Shown piece by piece: positions 52,004 to 59,949 of a stretch of 64,000 bases of DNA (its first letter is position 1; every line of letters starts with the position of its first letter). The position numbers and the translations under genes are program-made. Origin of the DNA: Sphingomonas phyllosphaerae FA2 (GTDB lineage: Bacteria; Pseudomonadota; Alphaproteobacteria; Sphingomonadales; Sphingomonadaceae); assembly GCF_000427645.1 (NCBI RefSeq), contig NZ_KE386571.1:372001-436000 (forward strand), in the 5' to 3' direction. The notes beneath the pieces were generated by a model that saw nothing but the letters and a program-made list of their open reading frames with translations, did not search any database and had not been told where the DNA came from.

Positions 52004-54234
52004 GCGGCGTGCGCAAGCTGCGGACGGCGCGACCGCTGCGAGGTGAGCGCATCGACATCGATGATGAGCGCAACGCGCCCGTCGCCGAGGATCGTCGCGC
52101 CGGCCAGCCCGTCGATCGCCTGATAATTCGCCTCCAGGCTCTTCACGACCACCTGACGCTGATCCTGGATCGAGTCGACCAGCAGCGCGGCCTGACCCTG
52201 ATCGCCTTCGACGACGATCAGCACTGCCTTCTCCGGGTTGCGTTCGCCGCCCTCAATGCCGAGCTGTTCGGCGACCGGGTAGATCGGCACATAGGAGCCG
52301 CGAACGTCGAGCACCGAGCCGTTGATGCCGATCGCGGTGACCGAGCGATCCGACGGGCGCAGGCTTTCGACGATGTGGCTGAGCGGGATGACGAACGTCT
52401 GGTCGCCGACCGTGACGATCATCCCGTCGACCACCGCAAGCGTCAGCGGCAGGCTGAGCGAGAAGCTGGAGCCCGAGCCGAATTTCGAGTGGATGCCGAT
52501 GCGGCCGCCGAGCGCCTGCACGTTCTTGCGCACCACGTCCATCCCGACGCCGCGCCCCGAGATGTTCGAGACGGTCGCCGCGGTGGAGAAGCCCGGTGCG
52601 AAGATCAGATTGTCGACTTCCTCGTCGCTCAGCACCGCATCGGGCAGGATGATCCCTCGCTCGACCGCCTTGGCGCGGACGCGCGTACGGTCGATACCGC
52701 GCCCGTCATCGGCGACAGTGATGACGATCCGGCCCGAATGATGCGCGGCCGAGAGCGTGACGACGCCGGTTTCCGGCTTGCCCGCCTTGACGCGTTCCTC
52801 GGTGGTTTCCAGCCCGTGATCGACCGCGTTGCGGATCAGGTGGGTCAGCGGCTCGCCGATGCGTTCGACGACGGTCTTGTCGACCTCGGTCATCTCGCCT
52901 TCGATGTCGAGACGGACGCGCTTGCCGGTTTCGCCTTCCAGCTCGCGGATGATCCGCGGTACGCGACTGAAGACGGTCTTCATCGGCTGCGCGCGGATCG
53001 CCATCGTCGATTCCTGAAGCTCACGCGTCAGGTGATCGAGATCGGTCAGTTCGGAGATGCCGGCCATGTCGTTCTCGCTCAGCCGCTGCGCGAGCATCGC
53101 CTGGGTGATGACCAATTCGCCGACGAGGTTCACGAGTCGATCGAGCTTGTCCAGATCGACGCGGATCGTCTGCGCAACTGGCGTCGGAGGCGGAGTAGGA
53201 GCGACCGCGACCGGGCGCGGCGCGGCAGCCGGGGCGGCGGGGGCCGTCGCGACCGGTGCGGGAGCGGGCCCCGGCGCCGGGGTGGGCGCTGGCGCGACGG
53301 CGGCCGGAGCTGGGGCGACGGGCTCCGCGACCGCGGCGACCGGAGCGGGAGCGGGCATGGGGGCCGGGCTCGGCTCGGGCGCGGCGGCGACGACGATCGT
53401 CGGCGACGAAACCGGCGGCAGTGCCGCGACTCGCTCCAGCGTCAGCGCGCAGCCATCGGTGAATTCGAAGACAGCGCGGATGTCGTCTTCTTCGACCGCG
53501 GCCGGCACCGAGATGCGCCACGCTAGATACGACAACTCGGGATCGAGCGTCGCGAGCGGGGGCAGCGAGTCGGCATCGCACGACAGGACCTGCGCACCCA
53601 TCCGCTGTAACTCGCGGAGCAGCAGCAGCGGTTCGCCGCCGTTGTCGAGCGCGTTGGCCGGCGGACGGAAGGTGAGCAGCCAGCCGGGGGCGGCCGCACC
53701 GGTGGTCAAGAGATCGTCGTCGTCCGCCGGACCGGCCGCGCCGCCGACATCGTCCAGCATCGCCATCAGGTCGTCGAAATCGTCGCTGACGCCGGCCGGC
53801 GCTTCCTCGACGAACGCGGCGGGCGCCTCGGCGACCGGCTCGGCGGCACCGGGTGCTTCGCCGCTCGATGCCGCGATCAGACGCGCGAGCATCGCCGCAT
53901 CGTCCGGCGCATCGCCGCCGTCGCGCGCCGCGGCGACGTGATCGGCCAGCATGTCGAACGCCGCGACGATCAGGTCGACCAGCGCCGGGGTCAGCGCCAG
54001 CGTCTCGCTGCGCAGCAGATCGAGCAGCGTCTCATATTGGTGGGTATAGGCCTGCAGCCGTTCGTGCCCGAACGCGCCCGCGCCGCCCTTGATCGAGTGG
54101 ACCGCACGGAAGATGCCGTTGATCGTCTCACCGTCATATTGCTGGTCGCGAAGCGCGGCGAAGGCGCTTTCCATGCCGGCCAGGCCTTCTTCGCATTCCT
54201 GGAAGAAGATCTGCTGGATTGCATCGAGGTCCAA
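52000..54234 (-). CDS. cheA: chemotaxis histidine kinase CheA
   Basis: Central kinase of chemotaxis, phosphorylating CheY and CheB. 744 residues from a TTG at 54234 with AGGAG seven bases upstream. The HPt domain has His46 in IFRAVHSIKGGAGAFGHERL. A second domain (about 190-280, GWLLTFRPPANALDNGGEP) follows, then an unusually Ala/Pro-rich linker (about 290-370). The dimerisation helices start at VDLKLDRLVNLVGELVITQ (written from the sequence as VDLDKLDRLVNLVGELV), the ATPase domain has THLIRNAVDHGLETTEER, VADDGRGIDRTRV and GRGVGMDVVRKNV, and a CheW-like domain ends the protein. Only one HPt domain is seen. Confidence 0.95.
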   Translation of the reverse strand: MDLDAIQQIFFQECEEGLAGMESAFAALRDQQYDGETINGIFRAVHSIKGGAGAFGHERLQAYTHQYETLLDLLRSETLALTPALVDLIVAAFDMLADHVAAARDGGDAPDDAAMLARLIAASSGEAPGAAEPVAEAPAAFVEEAPAGVSDDFDDLMAMLDDVGGAAGPADDDDLLTTGAAAPGWLLTFRPPANALDNGGEPLLLLRELQRMGAQVLSCDADSLPPLATLDPELSYLAWRISVPAAVEEDDIRAVFEFTDGCALTLERVAALPPVSSPTIVVAAAPEPSPAPMPAPAPVAAVAEPVAPAPAAVAPAPTPAPGPAPAPVATAPAAPAAAPRPVAVAPTPPPTPVAQTIRVDLDKLDRLVNLVGELVITQAMLAQRLSENDMAGISELTDLDHLTRELQESTMAIRAQPMKTVFSRVPRIIRELEGETGKRVRLDIEGEMTEVDKTVVERIGEPLTHLIRNAVDHGLETTEERVKAGKPETGVVTLSAAHHSGRIVITVADDGRGIDRTRVRAKAVERGIILPDAVLSDEEVDNLIFAPGFSTAATVSNISGRGVGMDVVRKNVQALGGRIGIHSKFGSGSSFSLSLPLTLAVVDGMIVTVGDQTFVIPLSHIVESLRPSDRSVTAIGINGSVLDVRGSYVPIYPVAEQLGIEGGERNPEKAVLIVVEGDQGQAALLVDSIQDQRQVVVKSLEANYQAIDGLAGATILGDGRVALIIDVDALTSQRSRRPQLAHAA

Positions 54235-54264
54235 GGTCGGGCTCCTGCGCGAAAGGTAGTGAGG

Positions 54265-54528
54265 TCAGGCGGCGGTGAGGACGTCGATCGCGGCGAGTTC
54301 GCCGGCCTCGACCATCGCGACGCTGGGGAAGGCGACCTGCCACGACAGGCCGCGTGCGACCGCGGCGGCGCGCGCCGTGGCCAGCACCTGCAGACACGCC
54401 TGACCGATCTGGTCGACCCCGGCGGCGTCGATCGCGACCGGCTCTGCGGCGTCGACCAGCTTTTGCAACGACAGGCGCAATGGCGCCGCCGCGGCGGTAT
54501 CCAATCGGGGGCTGAGGACGATCGACAT
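54265..54528 (-). CDS. STAS-domain protein of the chemotaxis operon
   Basis: 87-residue single STAS domain, like anti-sigma-factor antagonists (SpoIIAA) and MlaB. It starts MSIVLSPRLDTAAAAPLRLS from an ATG at 54528 with AGGAAAG upstream. The position that carries the phosphorylated serine in SpoIIAA falls in IDAAGVDQIGQACLQVLATA, where an Asp-Gln replaces the usual DSSG, so phosphorylation there is doubtful. It is the first gene of the che operon, 30 bases before cheA, and probably acts as a binding partner in the signalling array. Confidence 0.8.
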   Translation of the reverse strand: MSIVLSPRLDTAAAAPLRLSLQKLVDAAEPVAIDAAGVDQIGQACLQVLATARAAAVARGLSWQVAFPSVAMVEAGELAAIDVLTAA

Positions 54529-54542
54529 CGCGGTCTTTCCTG

Positions 54543-54587
54543 TCAGATGACGGTGAGGACGAACGGGCCGAAGCGATGTGGCATCAT
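54543..54587 (-). CDS. possible 14-codon leader peptide before the che operon
   Basis: On the minus strand, AAGGAGGGG lies about eight bases before an ATGATG that opens a 14-codon frame (MMPHRFGPFVLTVI), ending 14 bases before the STAS gene. The ribosome site is the strongest of the che cluster. It may be a leader peptide, or just the end of a longer spurious frame (to 54803). Translation is unproven. Confidence 0.4.
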   Translation of the reverse strand: MMPHRFGPFVLTVI

Positions 54588-54632
54588 GATCGTCCCCTCC
54601 TTCCCAAAAATGGTCGACCCCCGCGCTTCATC

Positions 54633-54657
54633 CTGCCGACGGGGGACCGGTCGGCAG
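54633..54657. promoter_or_regulatory. inverted repeat in the che operon upstream region
   Basis: CTGCCGAC (54633-54640) and GTCGGCAG (54650-54657) are perfect inverted arms around a 9-base loop, 46 bases upstream of the leader frame. It could be an operator or an RNA hairpin. A smaller palindrome, TAATCCGATTA, lies at 54735-54745 near the DUF2332 gene. The rest of the 298-base space between the divergent genes shows no other feature. Confidence 0.4.
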
Positions 54658-54826
54658 CCGATGTGCCCGATCTGTCCTAAAATGACGTTAAACCTGCCGG
54701 GCGATGGCAAAGCATCTTCCGGGGCCGGTGCGGTTAATCCGATTACAACCAATGCCTTGCATGGATGACCGGGAACGGCGCCGGTGCCGGCGGGGAAGTG
54801 CATTGTTGCAGGCGTTAAGGACGATC

Positions 54827-55855
54827 ATGCCTGAGAGTGACTCGGGGGAATTGCTGCGCCAGTCGGCGGTGATGCGCGCGATCGGCTCTCCGTTCGTGGC
54901 CGAGATACTGGCAGCCGCCGACCGGCAGCTTCATCATGCACCGCGCACCCGCGCGATGCTGGCCGACTGGCCGGGCGATCCGGCCGCGGCGGCGGTGGCG
55001 ATGCGGCTGAACGCGGCGCTGCACGCGCTGGCGCGTCGCGACACGCCGACGGTGCTGGGCGCGCTCTATCGCGGCGAGCATGGCGATGTCGACGGCGCGG
55101 TACGCGCAGCGTTTGCGGCGCACGATGCGTTCATTGCGCAGTGGATGCGCGACACGCCGCAGACCAACGAGGTCGGGCGGGCCGGTGCGATACTGGCGGC
55201 GCTGATGGAGGTGGTTGCGCGCGCCGACCTGCCGGTCGAGCTGATCGAGCTGGGGTCGAGTGCGGGGCTCAACCTGAATCTTGCGCGCTATCGCTATGAT
55301 CTGGGCGGTGTGCTGGCCGGTTCAGCCGACTCGGCAGTGCAGGTCGCGCCCGAATGGCGGGGCGCGCGCGCGCCGGATCGCCGCGTCGACGTCGTCGCGG
55401 CAGAGGGGGTCGATCTCCACCCGCTCGACCCGAACGACGCCGCGACGTGCGAGCGGTTGATGGCCTATGTCTTCGCCGATCAGCCCGCGCGGGCCGCGCG
55501 GTTGGCGGCGGCGCTGACGGTCGCGCGGCAACACCCGCCGCGCATCACTCGCGCCGATGCGACCGGGTGGCTGGCGGAACGGCTCGACACGGCGCAGCCG
55601 GCCGGGCGGTGGCGCGTGATCTTCCATTCGATGATGGCGCAATATGTCGGTGCGGCCGAGCGGAAGGCGCTGGAGCGCAGCATCGCGGCGGCGGGCGCGC
55701 GCGCCGACGAACGGCGACCGCTGGCGCGGATCGCGTTCGAGTGGAACGCGGGGCGCACTGCGGTCGAACTGCGGCTCACCTGCTGGCCCGACGGCGACAC
55801 GCGCGTGCTCGCCATCTGTCATCCCTATGGCGCGTGGATCGAGTGGCTGGGGTAA
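54827..55855 (+). CDS. DUF2332 family protein
   Basis: 342 residues from the ATG at 54827 (AAGGA six bases upstream). It matches the DUF2332 family seen across actinobacteria and proteobacteria: VELIELGSSAGLNLNLARYR (a glycine-rich, methyltransferase-like loop), RGARAPDRRVDVVAAEGVDL HPLDP region, VIFHSMMAQYVGAAERKALE and IAFEWNAGRTAVELRLTCW. The GSSAGLNL loop suggests nucleotide or SAM binding, but no activity is established. It lies between the divergent che operon and the chemoreceptor gene, with no evidence that it takes part in chemotaxis. Confidence 0.8.
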   Translation: MPESDSGELLRQSAVMRAIGSPFVAEILAAADRQLHHAPRTRAMLADWPGDPAAAAVAMRLNAALHALARRDTPTVLGALYRGEHGDVDGAVRAAFAAHDAFIAQWMRDTPQTNEVGRAGAILAALMEVVARADLPVELIELGSSAGLNLNLARYRYDLGGVLAGSADSAVQVAPEWRGARAPDRRVDVVAAEGVDLHPLDPNDAATCERLMAYVFADQPARAARLAAALTVARQHPPRITRADATGWLAERLDTAQPAGRWRVIFHSMMAQYVGAAERKALERSIAAAGARADERRPLARIAFEWNAGRTAVELRLTCWPDGDTRVLAICHPYGAWIEWLG

Positions 55856-55865
55856 AAACCTCCCC

Positions 55866-55880
55866 TTTATCCGCATTTAA
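55866..55880 (+). promoter_or_regulatory. weak CtrA-like site upstream of the chemoreceptor
   Basis: TTTA-N7-TTAA differs by one base from the CtrA consensus TTAA-N7-TTAA, and lies 57 bases before the chemoreceptor ATG. CtrA controls motility genes in many alphaproteobacteria. One such match in AT-poor DNA is suggestive only. Confidence 0.25.
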
Positions 55881-55936
55881 CTAATCGGCGCTACGCGTCG
55901 GACGACCAACAGGCCCGTGCGGCAGAAAGACCAGAG

Positions 55937-57781
55937 ATGTTCAAGACCCTGAGCATACCGAGGAAGCTGGGTTTCTCCTTCCTCGTCATCAATGCCTCGG
56001 CGGCGATCATGATGGTCGTCTTCTTCGCGAACATCTGGATGATTCGCTCGGCGACGGTGAACAGCAACCACAGCCAGGACGTCTATGCCAAGGCATTGAC
56101 GCTGGAGACGTCGATCCTGCGCGAGAACAGCCAGTTGCGCGGCTATCTGGTCACCGCCGATCCGACCTATCTGAAGTCGTACAACGAAGCGCGCGACGAA
56201 TATGACCAGACGACCCTCGCACTCGAAAAGCTGCTGACCGATCCGGCGCGCCGGGCGCTCGTCCTCACCTCGCGCGCGGAAACCGCGAAGTGGCGGGAGG
56301 CGTGGAGCAACCGGCTGGTCACGATGGTGAAGGCCGGGCAGCGCGAGGCCGCCGAACAGGCGGTGCGCGACGCCGGCAAGAAGGTGCTGACCAGCGCGAT
56401 CGTGCTGCCGCTGCGCGACCTGCGCGATCAGGAAACCGCCGCGATCGAGGAAAATGCCGCGAGCCAGGCGCACGCGCTGACCACCGCGACGATCGCGCTT
56501 GTGCTGGGCGGCATCGCGCTGATCGGCATCGCGGTGTTGCTGCAGACCGCGTTGAGCCGCAGCATCGCGCGCCCGGTCAGCGCGCTGACCCGGCGCATGG
56601 CCGATCTGGCCGCGGGCAAGAGCGCGATCGACGTTCCCGATACGGCGCGTGCCGACGAACTGGGCGACATGGCGCGCGCGGTGCTGGTGTTCCGCGACGC
56701 CGCGCAGGCCAAGCTAACCGCGGATCAGGAGCGCGAGCTGGCGATGCGGGAAATCGGCGACGGGCTGCACCGGCTGTCCGAGGCCGACCTGACCGTGCGG
56801 CTGAACGCCTTGCCGGGCTCCTATGCGGTGCTGTCGAAGGATTTCAACGGCGCGGTCGGCAAGCTGTCCGACCTGACCTGCAACGTGCGGCGCAGCGTCG
56901 AGACGATCAAGCAGAACGCCGACGAGATCAGCCAGTCGGCGCGCGACCTGTCGGCGCGCAGCGAGCAGCAGGCGTCGTCCTTGCGCGAAACCGCCGCGGC
57001 GATGGATGAGATCACGGGTACCGTGCGCGAGGGCGCGTCGAACGCCGCCGACGCGAACAAGGCGATGGCCGACGCGCGCAATGCCGCCCAACTGGGTGGC
57101 GAGGTGGTCCGCAAGTCGGTGGAGGCGATGAACGGCATCGACAAGGCCAGCCGCGAGATCGCCGACATCATCAGCGTGATCGACGGCATTGCGTTCCAGA
57201 CCAACCTGCTGGCGCTGAACGCGGGCGTCGAGGCGGCGCGTGCGGGCGAGGCAGGCAAGGGCTTCGCGGTGGTCGCCAACGAGGTGCGCGCGCTGGCGCA
57301 GCGCTCGGCCGACGCGGCATCGGACGTCAAGACGCGCATTCTTTCCGCGATCCACCACGTCAAATCGGGCGTCGAACTGGTCGACGAGACCGGGCAGGCG
57401 CTGGAGCGGATCATCGAGCGGGTCGGCAGCGTGAGCGTCATCATGGACACGATCGCGCGCGCGTCGGACCATCAGGCGCAGAGCCTGGGTCAAGTGAACA
57501 TCGCGATCAACGAAATGGATGGCGTGACGCAGCAGAATGCCGCGATGGTCGAGGAGTCGACCGCCGCCGCGAGCCTGCTGGCGCGCGAATCCGAGCAACT
57601 CGCAGGTGCGGTCGCGACGTTTACGGTCGACGAGCCGGCGGCGCGTCCGGTGGCCGTGGCGGCGAGTGCTGCGCCGCGTGCGCGCCACATCACCGCGCCG
57701 GCCCGCGCAACGCGCGCCGTGCCCCGCGTGGTCGGCAACACCGCGCTGGCGACGAGCGAGGACGACTGGTCGGCGTTCTGA
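55937..57781 (+). CDS. methyl-accepting chemotaxis protein
   Basis: 614-residue transmembrane chemoreceptor. Membrane helices at about 12-34 and 186-208 bracket a helical periplasmic domain that resembles CHASE3 (LRGYLVTADPTYLKSYNEAR). A HAMP domain follows (about 210-265), then a second helical region and the signalling domain, with the hairpin tip in FQTNLLALNAGVEAARAGEA and GKGFAVVANEVRALAQRSAD. The last residues are DDWSAF, matching the xWxxF tail that docks CheR or CheB. It starts at the ATG at 55937. It is the only receptor in the window and is transcribed away from the che operon. Confidence 0.94.
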   Translation: MFKTLSIPRKLGFSFLVINASAAIMMVVFFANIWMIRSATVNSNHSQDVYAKALTLETSILRENSQLRGYLVTADPTYLKSYNEARDEYDQTTLALEKLLTDPARRALVLTSRAETAKWREAWSNRLVTMVKAGQREAAEQAVRDAGKKVLTSAIVLPLRDLRDQETAAIEENAASQAHALTTATIALVLGGIALIGIAVLLQTALSRSIARPVSALTRRMADLAAGKSAIDVPDTARADELGDMARAVLVFRDAAQAKLTADQERELAMREIGDGLHRLSEADLTVRLNALPGSYAVLSKDFNGAVGKLSDLTCNVRRSVETIKQNADEISQSARDLSARSEQQASSLRETAAAMDEITGTVREGASNAADANKAMADARNAAQLGGEVVRKSVEAMNGIDKASREIADIISVIDGIAFQTNLLALNAGVEAARAGEAGKGFAVVANEVRALAQRSADAASDVKTRILSAIHHVKSGVELVDETGQALERIIERVGSVSVIMDTIARASDHQAQSLGQVNIAINEMDGVTQQNAAMVEESTAAASLLARESEQLAGAVATFTVDEPAARPVAVAASAAPRARHITAPARATRAVPRVVGNTALATSEDDWSAF

Positions 57782-57788
57782 GCCCATT

Positions 57789-57874
57789 ATTCGTCCTCCC
57801 GGACTCCATCCGGGATCCCGCTTTCACTCTGGCAGCGAAGAAGAAGCGGGGCCCCGGATCAAGTCCGGGGCGAC
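57789..57874. repeat. family A palindromic repeat pair
   Basis: Left arm TCCCGGACTCCATCCGGGAT with CCCGCTTTC and right arm GAAGAAGCGGGGCCCCGGAT with CAAGTCCGGGGCGAC. It fills most of the gap between the chemoreceptor and the convergent fucosidase gene. Confidence 0.8.
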
Positions 57875-57893
57875 AAGAGGGTGGGGATTTGAG

Positions 57894-59795
57894 TTACCCC
57901 GTAAAGGCCCCGATCTCGGCCACCGTCATGCTGCCCGCCGGGATCGCTGGCGCGTCGAAGCGCAGCAGGAGGTAGCGCGCCTGCCGCACCGTGAACGGCA
58001 CACGCTGTGTGGCGAGCGCATAGGCGATGTTGCCGAATTCGCCCGTTGCGGCGGGTGACCAGTCCTTTCCATCCGCGCTCGTCTCGGCGACATAGCCGCG
58101 GGGTGGCGCGGTATCCTTCGCGACGGTGCGCGATGGCGTCAGGCTGAAGCCGGCGAGCGGCAGGACGCGGCCGAGATCGACCGTGACGCTGGCGGGATTG
58201 GCGGCGGTCGGTGCCGGCACCGTCCAGCGTGTCTGCGCATCGCCATCGATCAGCTTTTCCGCACCGGGTCCGCTGGCGGTGACGATCGACCAGCCGCGCT
58301 GCGGGATGATCGTCGGATCGGACACCTTGGGCGGCGCGACCGGCACCGGTTGCACCTGTCGGAACAGCGAAATCTCGCTGATCGCGGGGCACGCGGGGGC
58401 GTCGAGGATGCGCAACCGCAGCCGGCGTGCCGATGACGGCGCAGGCAGGCGTACGATGCGCTGCGCGCTGATGCACTCATGTTCGGCAACGGTGCGCCAC
58501 TGCCCGGCTTCCTCGAGGTCGATCGCGAACTTCGTCACGCGCACCCCGAGCGGGAGATATTCGCGCATTCGGATCACGTCGAAGGTTCGGTTCGGCGGGA
58601 GGTCGAGCGTCAGCGTCGGCGTCGTGTCGCCATCGGGGGGCGACCAATAGGTGTCGCGGCGGCCGTCGAGCACGCGCGATGCGGCGAAGGCGCGGCCGCG
58701 CTCGGCGCTGGCATGCGCGACCGCGCCCTGCGCCAAATCGCGGGCATAGGTCTGCGCCTGCGCCTCGCCGAAGCTCTTGAGCACCGCGGCGTCGTGATCG
58801 GCGACGCGGCCGCGACGATCGGGCGGGATGTTGAGGTGCATGTTGGTGCCGCGTCCGACCGACTCGTCGAAGTAACGCAGCAGGCGCGCGGGGCTCTTCA
58901 CCTTCGCATCCTCATCGGCGTGGTAGAACCAGCCGGGGCGGATCGAGGTGTTGGTCTCCGCCGGCCACCACAAGGGCGCGCCGCGGACGCCCGAATTGCC
59001 TTCGGACTGGACATAGGGATGCGCGGGCATCGTCGGCCAGCACGGATCGCCCGCGACGCCATCTTCGTTGCCGACCCAGCGGATGTCCGCGCCATAGGGG
59101 TCGAAGGTGCAGGCCATCGGCTGATGCTGGTGCACCAGCGCGATGATCGACGGCCAGTTATAGTATTTCGGCGCGTCAATCTTCCGCGTCTCGCGCGCGC
59201 CGCCGTAATAGCCGTCGCCGCCATTCGCGCCGTCGAACCAGAATTCGAACAGTTCGCCATAGCGCGTGCAGAGTTCGACCACCTGCTTGCGATAATAGTC
59301 GATGTACGCGGGGCGGCCGTATTCGGCGTGGTTGCGGTCCCACGGCGATAGATACAGGCCGAAGGCGAGCCCGGCGCGGCGCGTCGCCTTTTCCATCTCG
59401 CCGACGATATCGCCCTTGCCCTGCTTGTACGGGCTGTTGCGGATGCAATGTTCGGTCAACAGCGTCGGCCACAGGCAGAAGCCGTCGTGATGCTTGGCGG
59501 TGAGGATGATCCCGCGCATTCCGCCCGCCTTGGCCGCCGCGACGATCTGGTCGGCGTCGAAGTCAGTTGGGTTGAAGAGCTTCGGGCTCTCGTCACCGTA
59601 GCCCCATTCGCGATCGGTGAAGGTGTTGATCGAGAAATGGATGAAGGCATATTGCTCGCGCATGTGCCACGCGGCCTGACGCTTCGAGGGTGTCGCGCCC
59701 CATGGCTTCGGCGCGGCGCTGCCCTGCGCGAGGGCGGGGAGCGCGGTGGTGGCGGCACCGGCGGCTAGCAGCGCGCGGCGGGTGAGGTCGGTCAT
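57894..59795 (-). CDS. exported alpha-L-fucosidase (GH29) with C-terminal carbohydrate-binding domain
   Basis: Retaining fucosidase that removes alpha-linked L-fucose from glycans. From the ATG at 59795 (GGAGC upstream) it has 633 residues. The leader MTDLTRRALLAAGAATTALP has twin arginines. The GH29 barrel (about 35-380) shows IHFSINTFTDREWGYGDES, the hallmark ILTAKHHDGFCLW and the nucleophile Asp in LFEFWFDGANGGDGYYGG. After about residue 380 come segments like a galactose-binding (F5/8 type C) domain, seen twice: TYWSPPDGDTTPTLTLDLPP and TRWTVPAPTAANPASVTVDL. It lies in line with GH92 and GH125 genes. Confidence 0.92.
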   Translation of the reverse strand: MTDLTRRALLAAGAATTALPALAQGSAAPKPWGATPSKRQAAWHMREQYAFIHFSINTFTDREWGYGDESPKLFNPTDFDADQIVAAAKAGGMRGIILTAKHHDGFCLWPTLLTEHCIRNSPYKQGKGDIVGEMEKATRRAGLAFGLYLSPWDRNHAEYGRPAYIDYYRKQVVELCTRYGELFEFWFDGANGGDGYYGGARETRKIDAPKYYNWPSIIALVHQHQPMACTFDPYGADIRWVGNEDGVAGDPCWPTMPAHPYVQSEGNSGVRGAPLWWPAETNTSIRPGWFYHADEDAKVKSPARLLRYFDESVGRGTNMHLNIPPDRRGRVADHDAAVLKSFGEAQAQTYARDLAQGAVAHASAERGRAFAASRVLDGRRDTYWSPPDGDTTPTLTLDLPPNRTFDVIRMREYLPLGVRVTKFAIDLEEAGQWRTVAEHECISAQRIVRLPAPSSARRLRLRILDAPACPAISEISLFRQVQPVPVAPPKVSDPTIIPQRGWSIVTASGPGAEKLIDGDAQTRWTVPAPTAANPASVTVDLGRVLPLAGFSLTPSRTVAKDTAPPRGYVAETSADGKDWSPAATGEFGNIAYALATQRVPFTVRQARYLLLRFDAPAIPAGSMTVAEIGAFTG

Positions 59796-59828
59796 CGGGG
59801 GCTCCTGAGACGGGCGCAAGAATCAATT

Positions 59829-59920
59829 GTCACCCCGGCGGAGGCCGGGGCCCAGTGGCGGGCGGCTCGCGAGATGCGGCTACGTTCCCCATCTGGGCCC
59901 CGGCCTTCGCCGGGGCGACG
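59829..59920. repeat. family C palindromic repeat pair between GH29 and GH92 genes
   Basis: Left arm TCACCCCGGCGGAGGCCGGG with GCCCAG and right arm CTGGGCCCCGGCCTTCGCCG with GGGCGACGG, inverted and separated by about 40 bases. Its position inside a same-strand gene run suggests it may tune expression of the two glycosidases. Confidence 0.8.
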
Positions 59921-59949
59921 GTAGTGAGTGGGATGAATGGAGTTTGCCA

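Noticed and set aside
54543..54803. 86-codon minus-strand frame upstream of the STAS gene as a full gene
   Set aside because: Its N-terminal part has no ribosome site and unbiased composition; only the last 14 codons follow a strong ribosome site, so that part alone is listed as a possible leader.
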